A stretch of 64,000 nucleotides of DNA, taken from an uncultured Butyricicoccus sp. GTDB lineage: Bacteria; Bacillota; Clostridia; Oscillospirales; Butyricicoccaceae. The stretch spans positions 213,826-277,825 of the forward strand of contig CAKTAV010000002.1 of assembly GCA_934532985.1 (NCBI GenBank), in the 5' to 3' direction. Positions within the stretch are counted from its first letter, which is position 1. Each line of letters opens with the position of its first letter. The position numbers and the translations under genes are program-made. Below, piece after piece: positions 31,506-40,533 of the stretch. The notes under the pieces were generated by a model that was not told the origin of the DNA, did no database searches, and saw only the letters and a list, made by a program, of their open reading frames with translations.

Positions 31506-33110
31506 TCAAATTCCTCCTATCCCATCGTCCAATGGGCGATATCGTTTTAACAACTCTTCCGCACACGCCAGACCATCGACCGCCGCGCTCATGATGCCGC
31601 CGGCATAGCCAGCACCCTCACCGCACGGCATAAAACCGAGCAGCTCCACGCTGTAGCGATCCTCACCACGCACGATGCGAATCGGCGACGACGTTCGCGT
31701 CTCCGGTCCAGTCAGCAGAGCGTCCGGTGCGTCATAGCCGCGAATCTTGCGACCAAAGACACGCAGTCCGTCGCGCATTTCCCGCAGGACAAACTCCGGC
31801 AAAACACCGTCCAGTGAGCCGTATTCCACGCCCATCGGGTAAGTCGGCTCTACACTTCCGTGTGTCCGGCTGCGTCGCCCCTCCAGAAAATCGCCGACGC
31901 GTTGACACGGTGCGCGGTAGCTTCCTGTCATTTGATACGCCGCCCGCTCGATCTTGCGCTGGAACTCCACGCCGCGGAACACTGACGTTCCGTCAAAGTC
32001 CGCCGGATCCACCGAGACGACAATCGCCGCATTAGCATTTCGTCCGTCACGGGCATGGTAGCTCATGCCATTCGTGACGATTGTGTGCTCCTCGCTCTGT
32101 GCCGCGACAACATGACCGCCCGGACACATGCAGAACGAATAGCATGCCCGTCCGTTTTGTCGGTGCGACAGCGTATATTCTGCCGGCGGCAGCAACGGAT
32201 GTCCCGCCGCCTTGCCATAGCGTGCCCGATCGATCTCACTCTGCAAGTGCTCAATGCGCGCTCCCACGGAAAATGGCTTTGGCTCCATATAAATACCGCA
32301 TTCATGCAGCTGCACAAACGTATCGCGCGCGCTGTGGCCGATCGCTGCAATTGCCTGCTCACACGGAATTTCCTCTCCGTTTGCGGTAATGGCGCACAAC
32401 CGGCCGTTTTTCTGATGCACTGCCGTCAGCTGTGTGCGAAAGCGAATCTCGCCACCCATGCGGAGAATTTCCTCCCGCATACGGCGTACCACATCCTTCA
32501 ATACATCCGTTCCGATATGTGGTTTTGCTTTTCTTCGAATTTCCTCCGGTGCACCGTGGCGGCACAGAATGTCCAGCACCAACTCACTGCGCGGATCGTG
32601 AATGCGTGTTGTCAGCTTTCCGTCTGAATACGCACCCGCTCCGCCCTCGCCGAACTGGATGTTGCTCTGGGTGCAGAACTGCCCCTGTTTCCAGAAGCGT
32701 TCGACCGCTTGATCGCGCTGCTCCACGCAGTCGCCGCGCTCCAGCACCAACGGGCGATAGCCGTTTTGCGCTAGCACATAGGCGGCAAACAGTCCCGCCG
32801 GGCCAAGTCCCACGACAACCGGACGGTGTTCCAGCCGCTGTGTGCCCGTGGCTTTCGGCTGTGCCGGAGCGGTGCGGCAGCGCATATTGGGCGTTCCGCA
32901 TCGCTCCACTAGTGCCTCTTCCTGTTCACAGCCGGTAAGCTCGACTGTCAGCACGCGCGTAACGGTACCGCGGCGGGCATCCAGCGACTCGCGATACACC
33001 GACGCCGCTGCATCTCCTGCGGTCAGGCCGCACTGCTGATATGCCTGCGCAAACGCCTCTTCCTCCGGCGCTTCCAACGAAATACGGATATTATTGACTA
33101 AAATACTCAT
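31506..33110 (-). CDS. FAD-dependent oxidoreductase (COG2509-type)
   Basis: A 534-residue flavoprotein. After an N-terminal domain of about 90 residues (ferredoxin-like, typical for this family) comes the dinucleotide loop VVVGLGPAGLFAAYVLAQNG, then GGAGAYSDGKLTTR and a C-terminal MPCGEGAGYAGGIMSAAVDG, where the last stretch closes the FAD site. Members are uncharacterised dehydrogenases that are very common in Clostridia. Start overlaps the cdaR stop by one base (TAATG), so it is co-transcribed with cdaA-cdaR. Confidence 0.85.
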   Translation of the reverse strand: MSILVNNIRISLEAPEEEAFAQAYQQCGLTAGDAAASVYRESLDARRGTVTRVLTVELTGCEQEEALVERCGTPNMRCRTAPAQPKATGTQRLEHRPVVVGLGPAGLFAAYVLAQNGYRPLVLERGDCVEQRDQAVERFWKQGQFCTQSNIQFGEGGAGAYSDGKLTTRIHDPRSELVLDILCRHGAPEEIRRKAKPHIGTDVLKDVVRRMREEILRMGGEIRFRTQLTAVHQKNGRLCAITANGEEIPCEQAIAAIGHSARDTFVQLHECGIYMEPKPFSVGARIEHLQSEIDRARYGKAAGHPLLPPAEYTLSHRQNGRACYSFCMCPGGHVVAAQSEEHTIVTNGMSYHARDGRNANAAIVVSVDPADFDGTSVFRGVEFQRKIERAAYQMTGSYRAPCQRVGDFLEGRRSRTHGSVEPTYPMGVEYGSLDGVLPEFVLREMRDGLRVFGRKIRGYDAPDALLTGPETRTSSPIRIVRGEDRYSVELLGFMPCGEGAGYAGGIMSAAVDGLACAEELLKRYRPLDDGIGGI

Positions 33111-34351
33111 TATTTATCACTGATTTCAACGTCTACACTGTAGGAGCCGATGGCAGAAACATTATGCGGCACCTCGAGATGCACACTGACCGTATGCGTC
33201 CCCGTCGAAAGCCCCGAGGAATCCACCTCTGCCACAGCGTAAATGTCGCTCTCGTTCAGCTCACGGAGTACCTTTTCCCGGCCTTCCACGCGGATAGTCA
33301 GCGTGTCTGTGAGCAGCTTGGAATTCTTTGAACCTTCCTTTTCTGTCGCCGTATCCGTCAGCAGAATATTCTTGATCTTCAGCGTCTTTTTCTTGACATC
33401 ATCCAGCTTGAGCTCTGCATGTACGGTTTTTTCCTGTCCGTCCGCCATCTGAACGCCCGTCGGCAAGGGAATATCAAACGTGAACGTATCGCCATTTTCC
33501 GCCTTGCTGACATTGATGGTGCCTACGGTAATCGAGTCCACCGCGTCTACGGCATCTGCATCGCCCTGAATCTTGACGTTGTCAATCGACAGCGATGCCG
33601 TCGCATTGAGAACCTCTACATCCTCCTGCGGGGTTAGCGTAACCTTCAGCGGAACGCTCTTCACCTTCTGCACATCAACCGACAGCTTAATGCGTGTGGT
33701 TTCCCTACTGATATTCTTACTATTGATGGTCTTTCCATCGCTGTCTACCAGAGAATAATCATAGCTGACATCCGAAACCGACTCCGTCAGCTTCTCCGCG
33801 TCCAGAGAAACCACCGCATTTGCCACCTTATCCAGCTCTTTTTCCGGACCGGTGATGTTTACCGTGCTGACCTCCAGCGTTGGCATCCCGATTTTATAAT
33901 CCGAGCTTGCGTTGCCATCTACCTTTACTTCCACCGGAACACTCTTGGTTTCAATACGATCAACCTGTACGCGAATCGTAGACGGACTGCTGCTGACGCA
34001 CGTCATGCCGGTCTCCGGCAAAACAACCTCATAGGGAATCTCATATTCACCCGGCGAGGAAATCGATTCGGTCAGATCCGCGCGAACCTTGATCTGGGCT
34101 GCTGTCAAATTGGCAAGCCGGTTGCTGGACGCCGACACCTTAACATTGACCGTCGTGTCTGCGCCGTCTACCACAGACAAGCTATAGGCGTTATACAGGT
34201 CATCCGCACCAACCAGCTGTACACTGATACCGCGGTATTCCAGCGTGCGTGTTGGGTTTTTGGCGTTCATCGTGTAATTCCAAAGACAGATTGCCACAAA
34301 TACCGAGATCAGGACGGCAATCGGGTCTATCTTCTTTCGTTGTTTTTTCAC
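33110..34351 (-). CDS. cdaR: YbbR-domain regulator of diadenylate cyclase
   Basis: CdaR is the membrane-anchored partner that modulates CdaA. The 413-residue protein has one N-terminal transmembrane segment (IAVLISVFVAICLWNYTM) and then about four YbbR repeats on the outer side, each a beta-rich unit with phrases such as KSVPVEVKVDG and KSVPLKVTLTP. Translation starts at a GTG overlapping the cdaA stop (GTGA), a typical coupling. glmM usually follows cdaR in Bacillota, but here the next gene is an FAD oxidoreductase; a truncated glmM-like gene is found at 43.5 kb instead. Confidence 0.9.
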   Translation of the reverse strand: MKKQRKKIDPIAVLISVFVAICLWNYTMNAKNPTRTLEYRGISVQLVGADDLYNAYSLSVVDGADTTVNVKVSASSNRLANLTAAQIKVRADLTESISSPGEYEIPYEVVLPETGMTCVSSSPSTIRVQVDRIETKSVPVEVKVDGNASSDYKIGMPTLEVSTVNITGPEKELDKVANAVVSLDAEKLTESVSDVSYDYSLVDSDGKTINSKNISRETTRIKLSVDVQKVKSVPLKVTLTPQEDVEVLNATASLSIDNVKIQGDADAVDAVDSITVGTINVSKAENGDTFTFDIPLPTGVQMADGQEKTVHAELKLDDVKKKTLKIKNILLTDTATEKEGSKNSKLLTDTLTIRVEGREKVLRELNESDIYAVAEVDSSGLSTGTHTVSVHLEVPHNVSAIGSYSVDVEISDK

Positions 34352-35208
34352 GAACGACCACCTCGAACTCTCAGCAATTTTTCAACCAGCTTCTGCCAGC
34401 CTCCTGTCTCCTCGGTCTTTTCTTCCTCCATCAGCTCCGTGCGCAGCACTTCTTCCAGCTGTTCTGGAACCAAATTGCGTTGTAACTGACCGCCAATGGC
34501 AATCGAAATCGAACCGGTCTCCTCCGAGACAACCAAGCTGACGGAATCGGCCGCCTCGCTCATGCCGACCGCCGCACGGTGGCGTGTGCCCAGCTCCTTC
34601 GCCAGATTACGGTTATCCGACAGCGGCAGAACACAGCCCGCCGCATGGATGCGGCCCTCTCGAATAATCATTGCGCCGTCATGCAGCGGCGTTCCTTCAT
34701 AGAAAATCGTGCGGATGAGTGCATCTTCCACCATCGCATCAAACGACGTACCGGTTTTTATAATTTCATCCAGTGAATCCTGCCGCTCGAAAATGACGAG
34801 CGCACCGGTGCGTGACCACGACATCTCCTTGCACGCGGCAACCATCTCCCGAATGACATGCTCTTCCATAGAAATGGTGTCCCGCCGCATAAAGAACGAG
34901 GCGACACCGCTCTCACCAACACGGCGTAATATGCGGCGCAGCTCCGGCTGAAACACGATAGCCAGCACAAGAATGCCCCATGTGATGACAGCGTGAAACA
35001 GCATGCTGACCATCACAAGGTCAAACACATCCGCCAGCACCATGGCGACCAAAAGAACCACGATACCACTGACAATCTGTGACGTGCTCGTGCGGCGAAT
35101 CAGGCGGAGTACCTGATAGATCAGCGCGGCAACAATCGCAATGTCCACAATGTCATTGAGGTGCATCGTTGTTAAGTTTTGCAAGATCAGTTGAATGATT
35201 CCACTCAT
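34348..35208 (-). CDS. cdaA: diadenylate cyclase (c-di-AMP synthase)
   Basis: CdaA makes the second messenger c-di-AMP from two ATP; c-di-AMP controls potassium and osmolyte uptake and cell-wall homeostasis. The 286-residue protein has three N-terminal transmembrane segments (about residues 15-80) and the DAC domain with the catalytic DGA in TPLHDGAMII and RHR in LGTRHRAAVGMSE. The ATG at 35208 has AAAGGA upstream; an in-frame ATG at 35229 lacks a site. First gene of the cdaA-cdaR-FAD-rseC run. Confidence 0.94.
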   Translation of the reverse strand: MSGIIQLILQNLTTMHLNDIVDIAIVAALIYQVLRLIRRTSTSQIVSGIVVLLVAMVLADVFDLVMVSMLFHAVITWGILVLAIVFQPELRRILRRVGESGVASFFMRRDTISMEEHVIREMVAACKEMSWSRTGALVIFERQDSLDEIIKTGTSFDAMVEDALIRTIFYEGTPLHDGAMIIREGRIHAAGCVLPLSDNRNLAKELGTRHRAAVGMSEAADSVSLVVSEETGSISIAIGGQLQRNLVPEQLEEVLRTELMEEEKTEETGGWQKLVEKLLRVRGGRS

Positions 35209-35406
35209 ATTGCTTGATTCCTTTGTCATAACATTCTTTGATTCGACCGAAGTCTGTTAAAATCAAAGCAATTATAGTTTAACACAGTTTTTGCGTCCTG
35301 TGAATACCAGATTCCACGAAAAACGAAACCAAATCCTCAAAAACCAGCCTGCAAACCAATTATATCCATATAAACAGGACACATTGCGGCACTTGTTCTT
35401 TTTCGC

Positions 35407-36543
35407 CTACAGTAAGATTTCCTGCAAGGTGTCTGCGGTTTCCTGCATTTCCTGCTCCGTCTGAAAGCATCCCGGCGACAGACGAACCGTTCCTGTCTCC
35501 AGTGTGCCCGTCGTTTGATGTGCCAACGGCGCACAATGCAGTCCCGAGCGCACGCAAATGTCATGCTCCGCCAAATGCTGCGACAGGGTTTCTGTGTCCA
35601 TCCCGTCACAAACGATGGATAGCACCCCGGTCTGTCGTTCGTCCCACGGGCTGCACAGACAGCGAACGCCCGGAATCGATTGCAGCTGCCGCGTCAGCTC
35701 ACGACGGAGCGCTCGCTCATGGGCACCGATGTTCTCTACGCCAATGCTCTGTACCAAGCGCATTCCCTCTGCCAGCCCCGCAATCGCCGGAATGGCGTGC
35801 GTTCCCGCCTCCAGCCGATCCGGCAGTTCTTCCGGCATTTCCGCCTCCATCGAGCGGCTCCCCGTGCCGCCAAACAGCAGCGGACGTGGCTTCTTTTCCG
35901 CCAGCCACAGTAGAATTCCGGTTCCCTGCGGACCATATAACCCCTTATGCCCCGGCATAGCCACCGCCACAGCAGACGTCAGAGAGCGCACATCCAGCAG
36001 GCAGATCCCTGCCGATTGCGATGCGTCCACAATCATCGGCACATGATGCCGCGCAAGCACCGCGCTCAGCCGTTCCACCGGCAGCCTCCACCCAAACACG
36101 TTGGAGACATGACAAACCACAAAGCAGTCTGCGCCGTGTCGGCAGGCATCCTCCGCCGCCTCCAGTAAGCGATCATCGTCCCACAGCACCGTCGGCAGAA
36201 TTGTGACGCGGATTCCCTTTTGCTGCAAAAAATACAGCGGACGAACCACGGCGTTGTGCTCCATTCCGGTAATCGCAAAATGTCGGCAGTGCTCCGCCAT
36301 GGAGAAAATCGCGGTGTTCAACGCCGCCGTCGCGCTGCCGGTAAACACAACGTTGCAGGAATTCTCCACCCCGAACAGTTCCGCGGCCGTCTGCCGTGTG
36401 TCAAACAAAATCTCCGCCGCCCGCATCGCCGGTTTATGCGCACTGCGTCCTGCGCTCGCCGCTTCGTCCATTGCATGGAGCACGGCTTGTTTCACGCTAT
36501 GCGGTTTGGGCATCGTCGTCGCCGCATTGTCCAGATAAATCAT
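35407..36543 (-). CDS. cysteine desulfurase family aminotransferase class V
   Basis: A 378-residue PLP enzyme of the cysteine desulfurase/selenocysteine lyase group. It begins IYLDNAATTMPKP, has the PLP lysine in AMPGHKGLYGPQGTG (about residue 203) and the catalytic cysteine in RSGLHCAP. The ATG at 36543 follows GGAGGGAGG and overlaps the stop of a DUF3343 gene. This subfamily with a DUF3343 partner is often tied to sulfur or selenium trafficking. No iscU or sufU gene is adjacent, so it is probably not the main Fe-S cluster desulfurase. Confidence 0.88.
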   Translation of the reverse strand: MIYLDNAATTMPKPHSVKQAVLHAMDEAASAGRSAHKPAMRAAEILFDTRQTAAELFGVENSCNVVFTGSATAALNTAIFSMAEHCRHFAITGMEHNAVVRPLYFLQQKGIRVTILPTVLWDDDRLLEAAEDACRHGADCFVVCHVSNVFGWRLPVERLSAVLARHHVPMIVDASQSAGICLLDVRSLTSAVAVAMPGHKGLYGPQGTGILLWLAEKKPRPLLFGGTGSRSMEAEMPEELPDRLEAGTHAIPAIAGLAEGMRLVQSIGVENIGAHERALRRELTRQLQSIPGVRCLCSPWDERQTGVLSIVCDGMDTETLSQHLAEHDICVRSGLHCAPLAHQTTGTLETGTVRLSPGCFQTEQEMQETADTLQEILL

Positions 36544-36770
36544 GTGTCGTCCTCCCTCCTCCACTGCCAGTGCACACTGCTTTGATGCAGACAGTGCTCC
36601 GCACGCACGGCATCCTGTGCGGCAAGCTCCACGCTCCATGTACACGAGTGTACCGTGTCACTGCGCGGCAACTTTTGCACGCGGGCAGATATCCCGCCGC
36701 GTGCCAATCGGCGCTGTAGCTGCATCGCGTCATTTTGCGTACAGCATACGATCATTTTATGCTCCATCAT
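36540..36770 (-). CDS. DUF3343 family putative Se/S carrier protein
   Basis: A 76-residue protein of the DUF3343 type, proposed to carry persulfide or selenide. It starts MMEHKMIVCCTQNDAMQLQR, the usual nucleotide-like fold opening, and has a conserved cysteine in the VHSCTWSVEL segment (about residue 43), where family members carry the candidate sulfur-bearing residue. GGGGAGG lies 8 bp upstream. It overlaps the cysteine desulfurase start, so the two are probably made together and the desulfurase may load this protein. Confidence 0.72.
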   Translation of the reverse strand: MMEHKMIVCCTQNDAMQLQRRLARGGISARVQKLPRSDTVHSCTWSVELAAQDAVRAEHCLHQSSVHWQWRREDDT

Positions 36771-36851
36771 GCCTCATTCCTCCCCATTTCGGCGCAATCC
36801 CTTTCTTTCATTGTATTCTGACACGCGGGGATATGTGCGTTCGCCGTTTGG

Positions 36852-36880
36852 TTGCGGCACGGCAGTTCCTGTGCTATACT
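36852..36880 (+). promoter_or_regulatory. sigma-A-like promoter of a small gene
   Basis: TTGCGG (36852-36857) and TATACT (36875-36880) are separated by 17 bp, about 30 bp before the ATG at 36914. Confidence 0.65.
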
Positions 36881-36913
36881 ACTCTCGCAAAAGAAGAAGG
36901 AGGGAGCTTAACG

Positions 36914-37168
36914 ATGAAATATATTGTGATTGCGGACGAGCGCACCGGCGCGCGCCCGATCGGCGAGGCCGAGATTCTCAACGCGATATTTGACGGAGAT
37001 CATCCGGAGTACCTGACGCTGGACAATGGACACCGCATTGCCTGCGACGAGCGGCCGAATTATCACACGCCTGAAGGGTATGAGTATGCTGAGGTGCAGG
37101 AGCTGGAGCGGACCACGTCCGGGCTAGAGGGCGTGGTGATTGGGTATACGCGAATCATTGCAGAGTAA
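36914..37168 (+). CDS. small unrecognised protein (84 residues)
   Basis: I do not recognise this 84-residue, acidic, soluble protein. It starts MKYIVIADERTGARPIGEAE after AAGGAGG, ends in GVVIGYTRIIAE, and has a middle part with ITL-type strands (EYLTLDNGHRIACDERPNY). Promoter and ribosome binding site are both good, so I consider it a real gene. It is divergent from the DUF3343/cysteine desulfurase pair. No membrane segment or metal-binding motif beyond one cysteine. Confidence 0.7.
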   Translation: MKYIVIADERTGARPIGEAEILNAIFDGDHPEYLTLDNGHRIACDERPNYHTPEGYEYAEVQELERTTSGLEGVVIGYTRIIAE

Positions 37169-37180
37169 ACAGTGCGCACC

Positions 37181-37232
37181 AAAGGCTCCCCTTGATGCAA
37201 GGGGAGCTGGCACGAAGTGCCTGAGGGGATTA
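37181..37232 (+). repeat. small palindromic intergenic repeat with two hairpins
   Basis: This unit contains GCTCCCCTT paired with AAGGGGAGC (37185-37207), then GGCAC-GAA-GTGCC (37209-37221), ending in TGAGGGG. It strongly resembles a short element I know to recur between genes in Faecalibacterium and related Oscillospiraceae genomes. Only one copy is seen in this window. It has no coding potential; it may be a REP-like or MITE-like element or a folded RNA tail. Confidence 0.65.
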
Positions 37233-37304
37233 AATCCTACAAGTTTTATCCTGTTTTCCGTCTATTATCCGACGAACACCTACAGTTTTCAAATCCTAAA
37301 ACGA

Positions 37305-37350
37305 CAAAAAACTACTGCTATGAATGCACTTTCACAGCAGTAGTTTTTTT
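37305..37350. terminator. bidirectional terminator before the PHP gene
   Basis: ACTACTGCT (37311-37319) pairs with AGCAGTAGT (37336-37344), with A5 on the left and T7 on the right. It can end both the plus-strand small gene and the minus-strand PHP gene. Confidence 0.82.
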
Positions 37351-37366
37351 ATACCTATTACAATGA

Positions 37367-38230
37367 TTATTCCAGCCCCGTTCGCTCGAGAATTTCCTCA
37401 TACTGGATTTTTTCAAACGTCTCGCCGAGCTTACCCCAACCAAAGCCGAGCTGATAGGTCGGCTTATTTTCTCCGTGGAAGTCCGATCCGCCGGTGCGCA
37501 GCAGACCAAACCGATCCGCCAGCGATTCGACATACGCCGTCTCCGCCTTGGAAAACTCCGTATAGTACGTCTCAACGCCCTGCAAGCCGACGTCTTTTAG
37601 CTCCGCAATCATCTGTTCCAGCGTCTCACGGGAAAATTTGCGGTACTGCATCGGGTGCGCCAGCACCGGAACGCCGCCTGCCTCCAAAATCAGCTTGACA
37701 CTGTCGAGCGGAGAATAGCGGATGCGATCGACATAACAGCGCGCGCCCTCACCAAGATAGCGGGTAAAGGCATCGCCCATATCGGTTGCCAGGCCGTGCT
37801 CAATCAACCACGCCGCAATCAGCGGGCGCCCAATGGCCTTGCCCTTTTGCGGCTGAATGATGAACTCTGGAATGTGAATGCCGATCTCTTCAAACTTCGC
37901 GAGAATTTTGTAATTTCGGCTGTCGCGTCCCTCACTCAGTGTATCCAGCTTTTCTCGCAGTGCGGGATTATTCGGGTCAACACCCAGTCCGAGCATGTGA
38001 ACCGAGTAATTTTGATACTCCGTCGAGATCTCCACGCCCGGAATAATCGTGACATTGGAGTACGCCTCTGCCGCCTTTTGCAGCGCCGGAACGCCAGCCA
38101 CGCAATCGTGGTCGGTCAGCGCCAGCACGACGCGGTCATACTGCTTGACCGGAATCAAATCCAGCAGCTCTCCCGCCGGAACTGTTCCGTCCGATGCCGT
38201 CGAGTGAATATGTAAATCGATAAAATTCAT
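37367..38230 (-). CDS. PHP domain phosphoesterase (RNase AM/YciV-like)
   Basis: A 287-residue metal-dependent phosphoesterase of the PHP family. The first metal motif is DLHIHSTASDGTV at residues 5-17, followed by ALTDHDCVAG near residue 38, VEISTEY near 67 and the late GSDFHGENKP near 254. The closest characterised relatives act on 3'-5' phosphoadenosine or 5'-RNA ends. It lies beside an alanyl-tRNA editing gene without overlap. GGGGAGA precedes the start. Confidence 0.88.
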   Translation of the reverse strand: MNFIDLHIHSTASDGTVPAGELLDLIPVKQYDRVVLALTDHDCVAGVPALQKAAEAYSNVTIIPGVEISTEYQNYSVHMLGLGVDPNNPALREKLDTLSEGRDSRNYKILAKFEEIGIHIPEFIIQPQKGKAIGRPLIAAWLIEHGLATDMGDAFTRYLGEGARCYVDRIRYSPLDSVKLILEAGGVPVLAHPMQYRKFSRETLEQMIAELKDVGLQGVETYYTEFSKAETAYVESLADRFGLLRTGGSDFHGENKPTYQLGFGWGKLGETFEKIQYEEILERTGLE

Positions 38231-38281
38231 CGCCGTCTCCCCTTCTGTTTGCCGCTTTTTGTTGTATCATCGTGCGTCTGC

Positions 38282-39448
38282 TCAGAGCGCCGCAAACAGT
38301 GCGCGAATTGCCCGCTCTGTTCCCTTAACCGACCCCTGTACCATATCCTTCGAGCCGCCGCCACGCACCTCACACTGCTCCTTCAACGCCTGATTGCACT
38401 CCCGTGCATCGCCGTTTGCCGCGCCGATGATATAACGGTATCCCGCTGTGTCATTGCCGACAAACACGCCGCAGAAGCCCGTGCACCGCGCCGTCAGCTG
38501 GTTGACCAGCTCGCGCTGTACGTCCTTGTCCAGCTCGGTTTCAAACAGGCAGACATGTGCTGTTCTTTCCGGAATAGCCTGTGCCCGACTGACGGCAATC
38601 TGCTTGCCCATTGCACTGAGCTGTAGTTTCATCTGTGCCATGTCGTCCTGCAATTTCTGAACAGCCTCCGCCGTCTTGTGCTGCTTAACTGACAGGGCAA
38701 TGCCAATCGCTTCAATCTGATCCTGCTTCATCTGCACATCCGCCAGTGCACGCGCACCGCAGAGCATATTCAGACGAACGCCGGACTTGTACTTTGCCGC
38801 GTGGATAATTTTAATCAGACCGATTTCACCCGTATGTCCGACGTGCGGCGCACAGCAGGCACAGCGATCCACACCCGGAATCGTTACAATGCGAACCGGA
38901 CCTTCCAGTTCAATTTTGCTACGGTATTCCATACCCGCCAGCGTCTCTGCATCCGGATATTCCGCAATGACCTGTAAATTATGATAGACCGCTTCGTTTG
39001 CCTTGCGCTCAATCTCGGCAATCTGTTCGGCGGTCAGCATACCGTCCAGATCCAGCGTGACCTCATTCGCACTGAGATGAAAGCCGACATTGTTATAGCC
39101 AAACGCCGCGTGAATCAAGCCGGACACAATGTGCTCGCCAGTGTGCTGCTGCATGTCGGAAAAGCGCTTGTCCCACTGGATTTCGCCTTCCACCTTCGTG
39201 CCCACTTCCAGCGGCTGCTTGACCATATGGCGAATAACATCGTCATTGTCAATCTGAACATCGGTCACCGAAATCGTCTGATCACCCGCGCGAAGAACGC
39301 CTTTATCGGCAGTCTGACCGCCCTCCTCCGGGAAGAAGCAGGTTTGATCTAGAATAATCGCATACCCTTTCTTCTGCGGCTCACAGGCAAGCACCCGCGC
39401 CGAAAAGGTTGTCCGATATGCGTCATCGTCAAATAATCGTTTTGTCAT
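38282..39448 (-). CDS. alanyl-tRNA editing protein (AlaX-like with DHHA1 domain)
   Basis: A 388-residue free-standing editing protein that should deacylate mischarged tRNA-Ala. It contains FFPEEGGQTADKG (about residue 40), the zinc/catalytic HxxxH in MQQHTGEHIVSGL (about residue 94), and CACCAPHVGHTGEI (about residue 193), then a coiled segment and a C-terminal DHHA1 domain ending RGGGSKDMVQGSVKG. The long form with DHHA1 is AlaX-L type. The ATG at 39448 has GAGGAG upstream; an earlier ATG overlaps nudC. Confidence 0.9.
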   Translation of the reverse strand: MTKRLFDDDAYRTTFSARVLACEPQKKGYAIILDQTCFFPEEGGQTADKGVLRAGDQTISVTDVQIDNDDVIRHMVKQPLEVGTKVEGEIQWDKRFSDMQQHTGEHIVSGLIHAAFGYNNVGFHLSANEVTLDLDGMLTAEQIAEIERKANEAVYHNLQVIAEYPDAETLAGMEYRSKIELEGPVRIVTIPGVDRCACCAPHVGHTGEIGLIKIIHAAKYKSGVRLNMLCGARALADVQMKQDQIEAIGIALSVKQHKTAEAVQKLQDDMAQMKLQLSAMGKQIAVSRAQAIPERTAHVCLFETELDKDVQRELVNQLTARCTGFCGVFVGNDTAGYRYIIGAANGDARECNQALKEQCEVRGGGSKDMVQGSVKGTERAIRALFAAL

Positions 39449-39461
39449 AGACGGTCGCTCC

Positions 39462-40289
39462 TCACACATTGCCCAGTCGGAACTGTTCCATCATATAATG
39501 TGTCAGATCCAGCGGGTTGTGATTTTCCGGCATCTCGTCTCGTGTAAACCACTTCGCTTCGCGCAGCTCCTCTCGCTGCAAGCGAATCGTGTCGTCGCCG
39601 TCCAGCTCCGCAAAATAACCGACCATCAGTGCGCCGGAGAAGCCCCACGGCTGGTTGCCGTACAGGCGAAGATTTTTAATCTGGAGTCCGACCTCTTCCT
39701 TGACTTCGCGGACAGCGGTCTGCTCCAGCGTCTCGCCGACCTCGGTATAGCCCGATACCAGTGCATATACGGCATTTTTCCGCAGCGCCGAGCGCGTGAG
39801 CAGAATACGGTCACCGTCCGCAATGCCGACAATAACCGCCGGAGAAATCGTCGGGAACGCCTGATGTCCGCAGACCGGACAGGTCATCGCGCGTTCTACC
39901 GGGTCCGGCTTGTTCGGATGACCACAGCAGCCACAGAACCGATGACTGCGATACCATGCATCGAGGTGCATCGCCGTCGCGCCGCCCAGAACCAGCTCCG
40001 GATATACCTCATAAAACATACCAACCTGAATGCGCTTGGACGCGTCAATGAATTCCTGTGGTGCATCCAGCATTAAGTAGCAATGTCCTCCGTCTACCGC
40101 GAACAGATAGACATACGTGACACCAGATAGAACGGGATTTTCCTTGATTTCTCCGTATGTATAGAATTTTCCCGTCACCGGACTTCCCAGAATCACATTG
40201 TTCTCCAGCGCCATCACGATGTCATCGTCCTTCGGCGGACGGGTGATAAAGACATTATCTAATATATGTGGTGCAATTTCCTGAATCAT
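39462..40289 (-). CDS. nudC: NAD+ diphosphatase (NudC-like Nudix hydrolase)
   Basis: A 275-residue Nudix enzyme that hydrolyses NADH/NAD+ and can remove NAD caps from RNA. A zinc ribbon with two CxxC pairs lies near the middle (HRFCGCCGHPNK and MTCPVCGHQAFP). The Nudix box GYTEVGETLEQTAVREVKEEVG fits GX5EX7REUXEEXGU, and the NudC-specific NQPWGFSGALMVGYFAE follows with the SQPWPF-like sequence. The ATG at 40289 has AAGGAGA upstream. It precedes the AlaX-like gene by 13 bp. Confidence 0.9.
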   Translation of the reverse strand: MIQEIAPHILDNVFITRPPKDDDIVMALENNVILGSPVTGKFYTYGEIKENPVLSGVTYVYLFAVDGGHCYLMLDAPQEFIDASKRIQVGMFYEVYPELVLGGATAMHLDAWYRSHRFCGCCGHPNKPDPVERAMTCPVCGHQAFPTISPAVIVGIADGDRILLTRSALRKNAVYALVSGYTEVGETLEQTAVREVKEEVGLQIKNLRLYGNQPWGFSGALMVGYFAELDGDDTIRLQREELREAKWFTRDEMPENHNPLDLTHYMMEQFRLGNV

Positions 40290-40533
40290 AGCTAGGTTCT
40301 CCTTCCCTTTCCGCCCATTTGGACGGCATTTATATCCTGTATTATACAACGCACATGTGGATTTGGGAATAACCTTTGCGGAAATTCAGCGGAAATTCGG
40401 TCGCTTATCGCTCTGCTCTTGCGCCGCTTCCTCTACTCCCGTATAATGAAAGAAGGCGCTGATGCACAGCGCCGCAGTGAGACAGGAAAGGAGACATTCT
40501 CTTCCGCGTCGGCGGCTGAGAATACAATGTACT

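Noticed and set aside
37160..37240. CRISPR-like repeat
   Set aside because: Only one copy without spacers or cas genes; it is an isolated palindromic intergenic unit.
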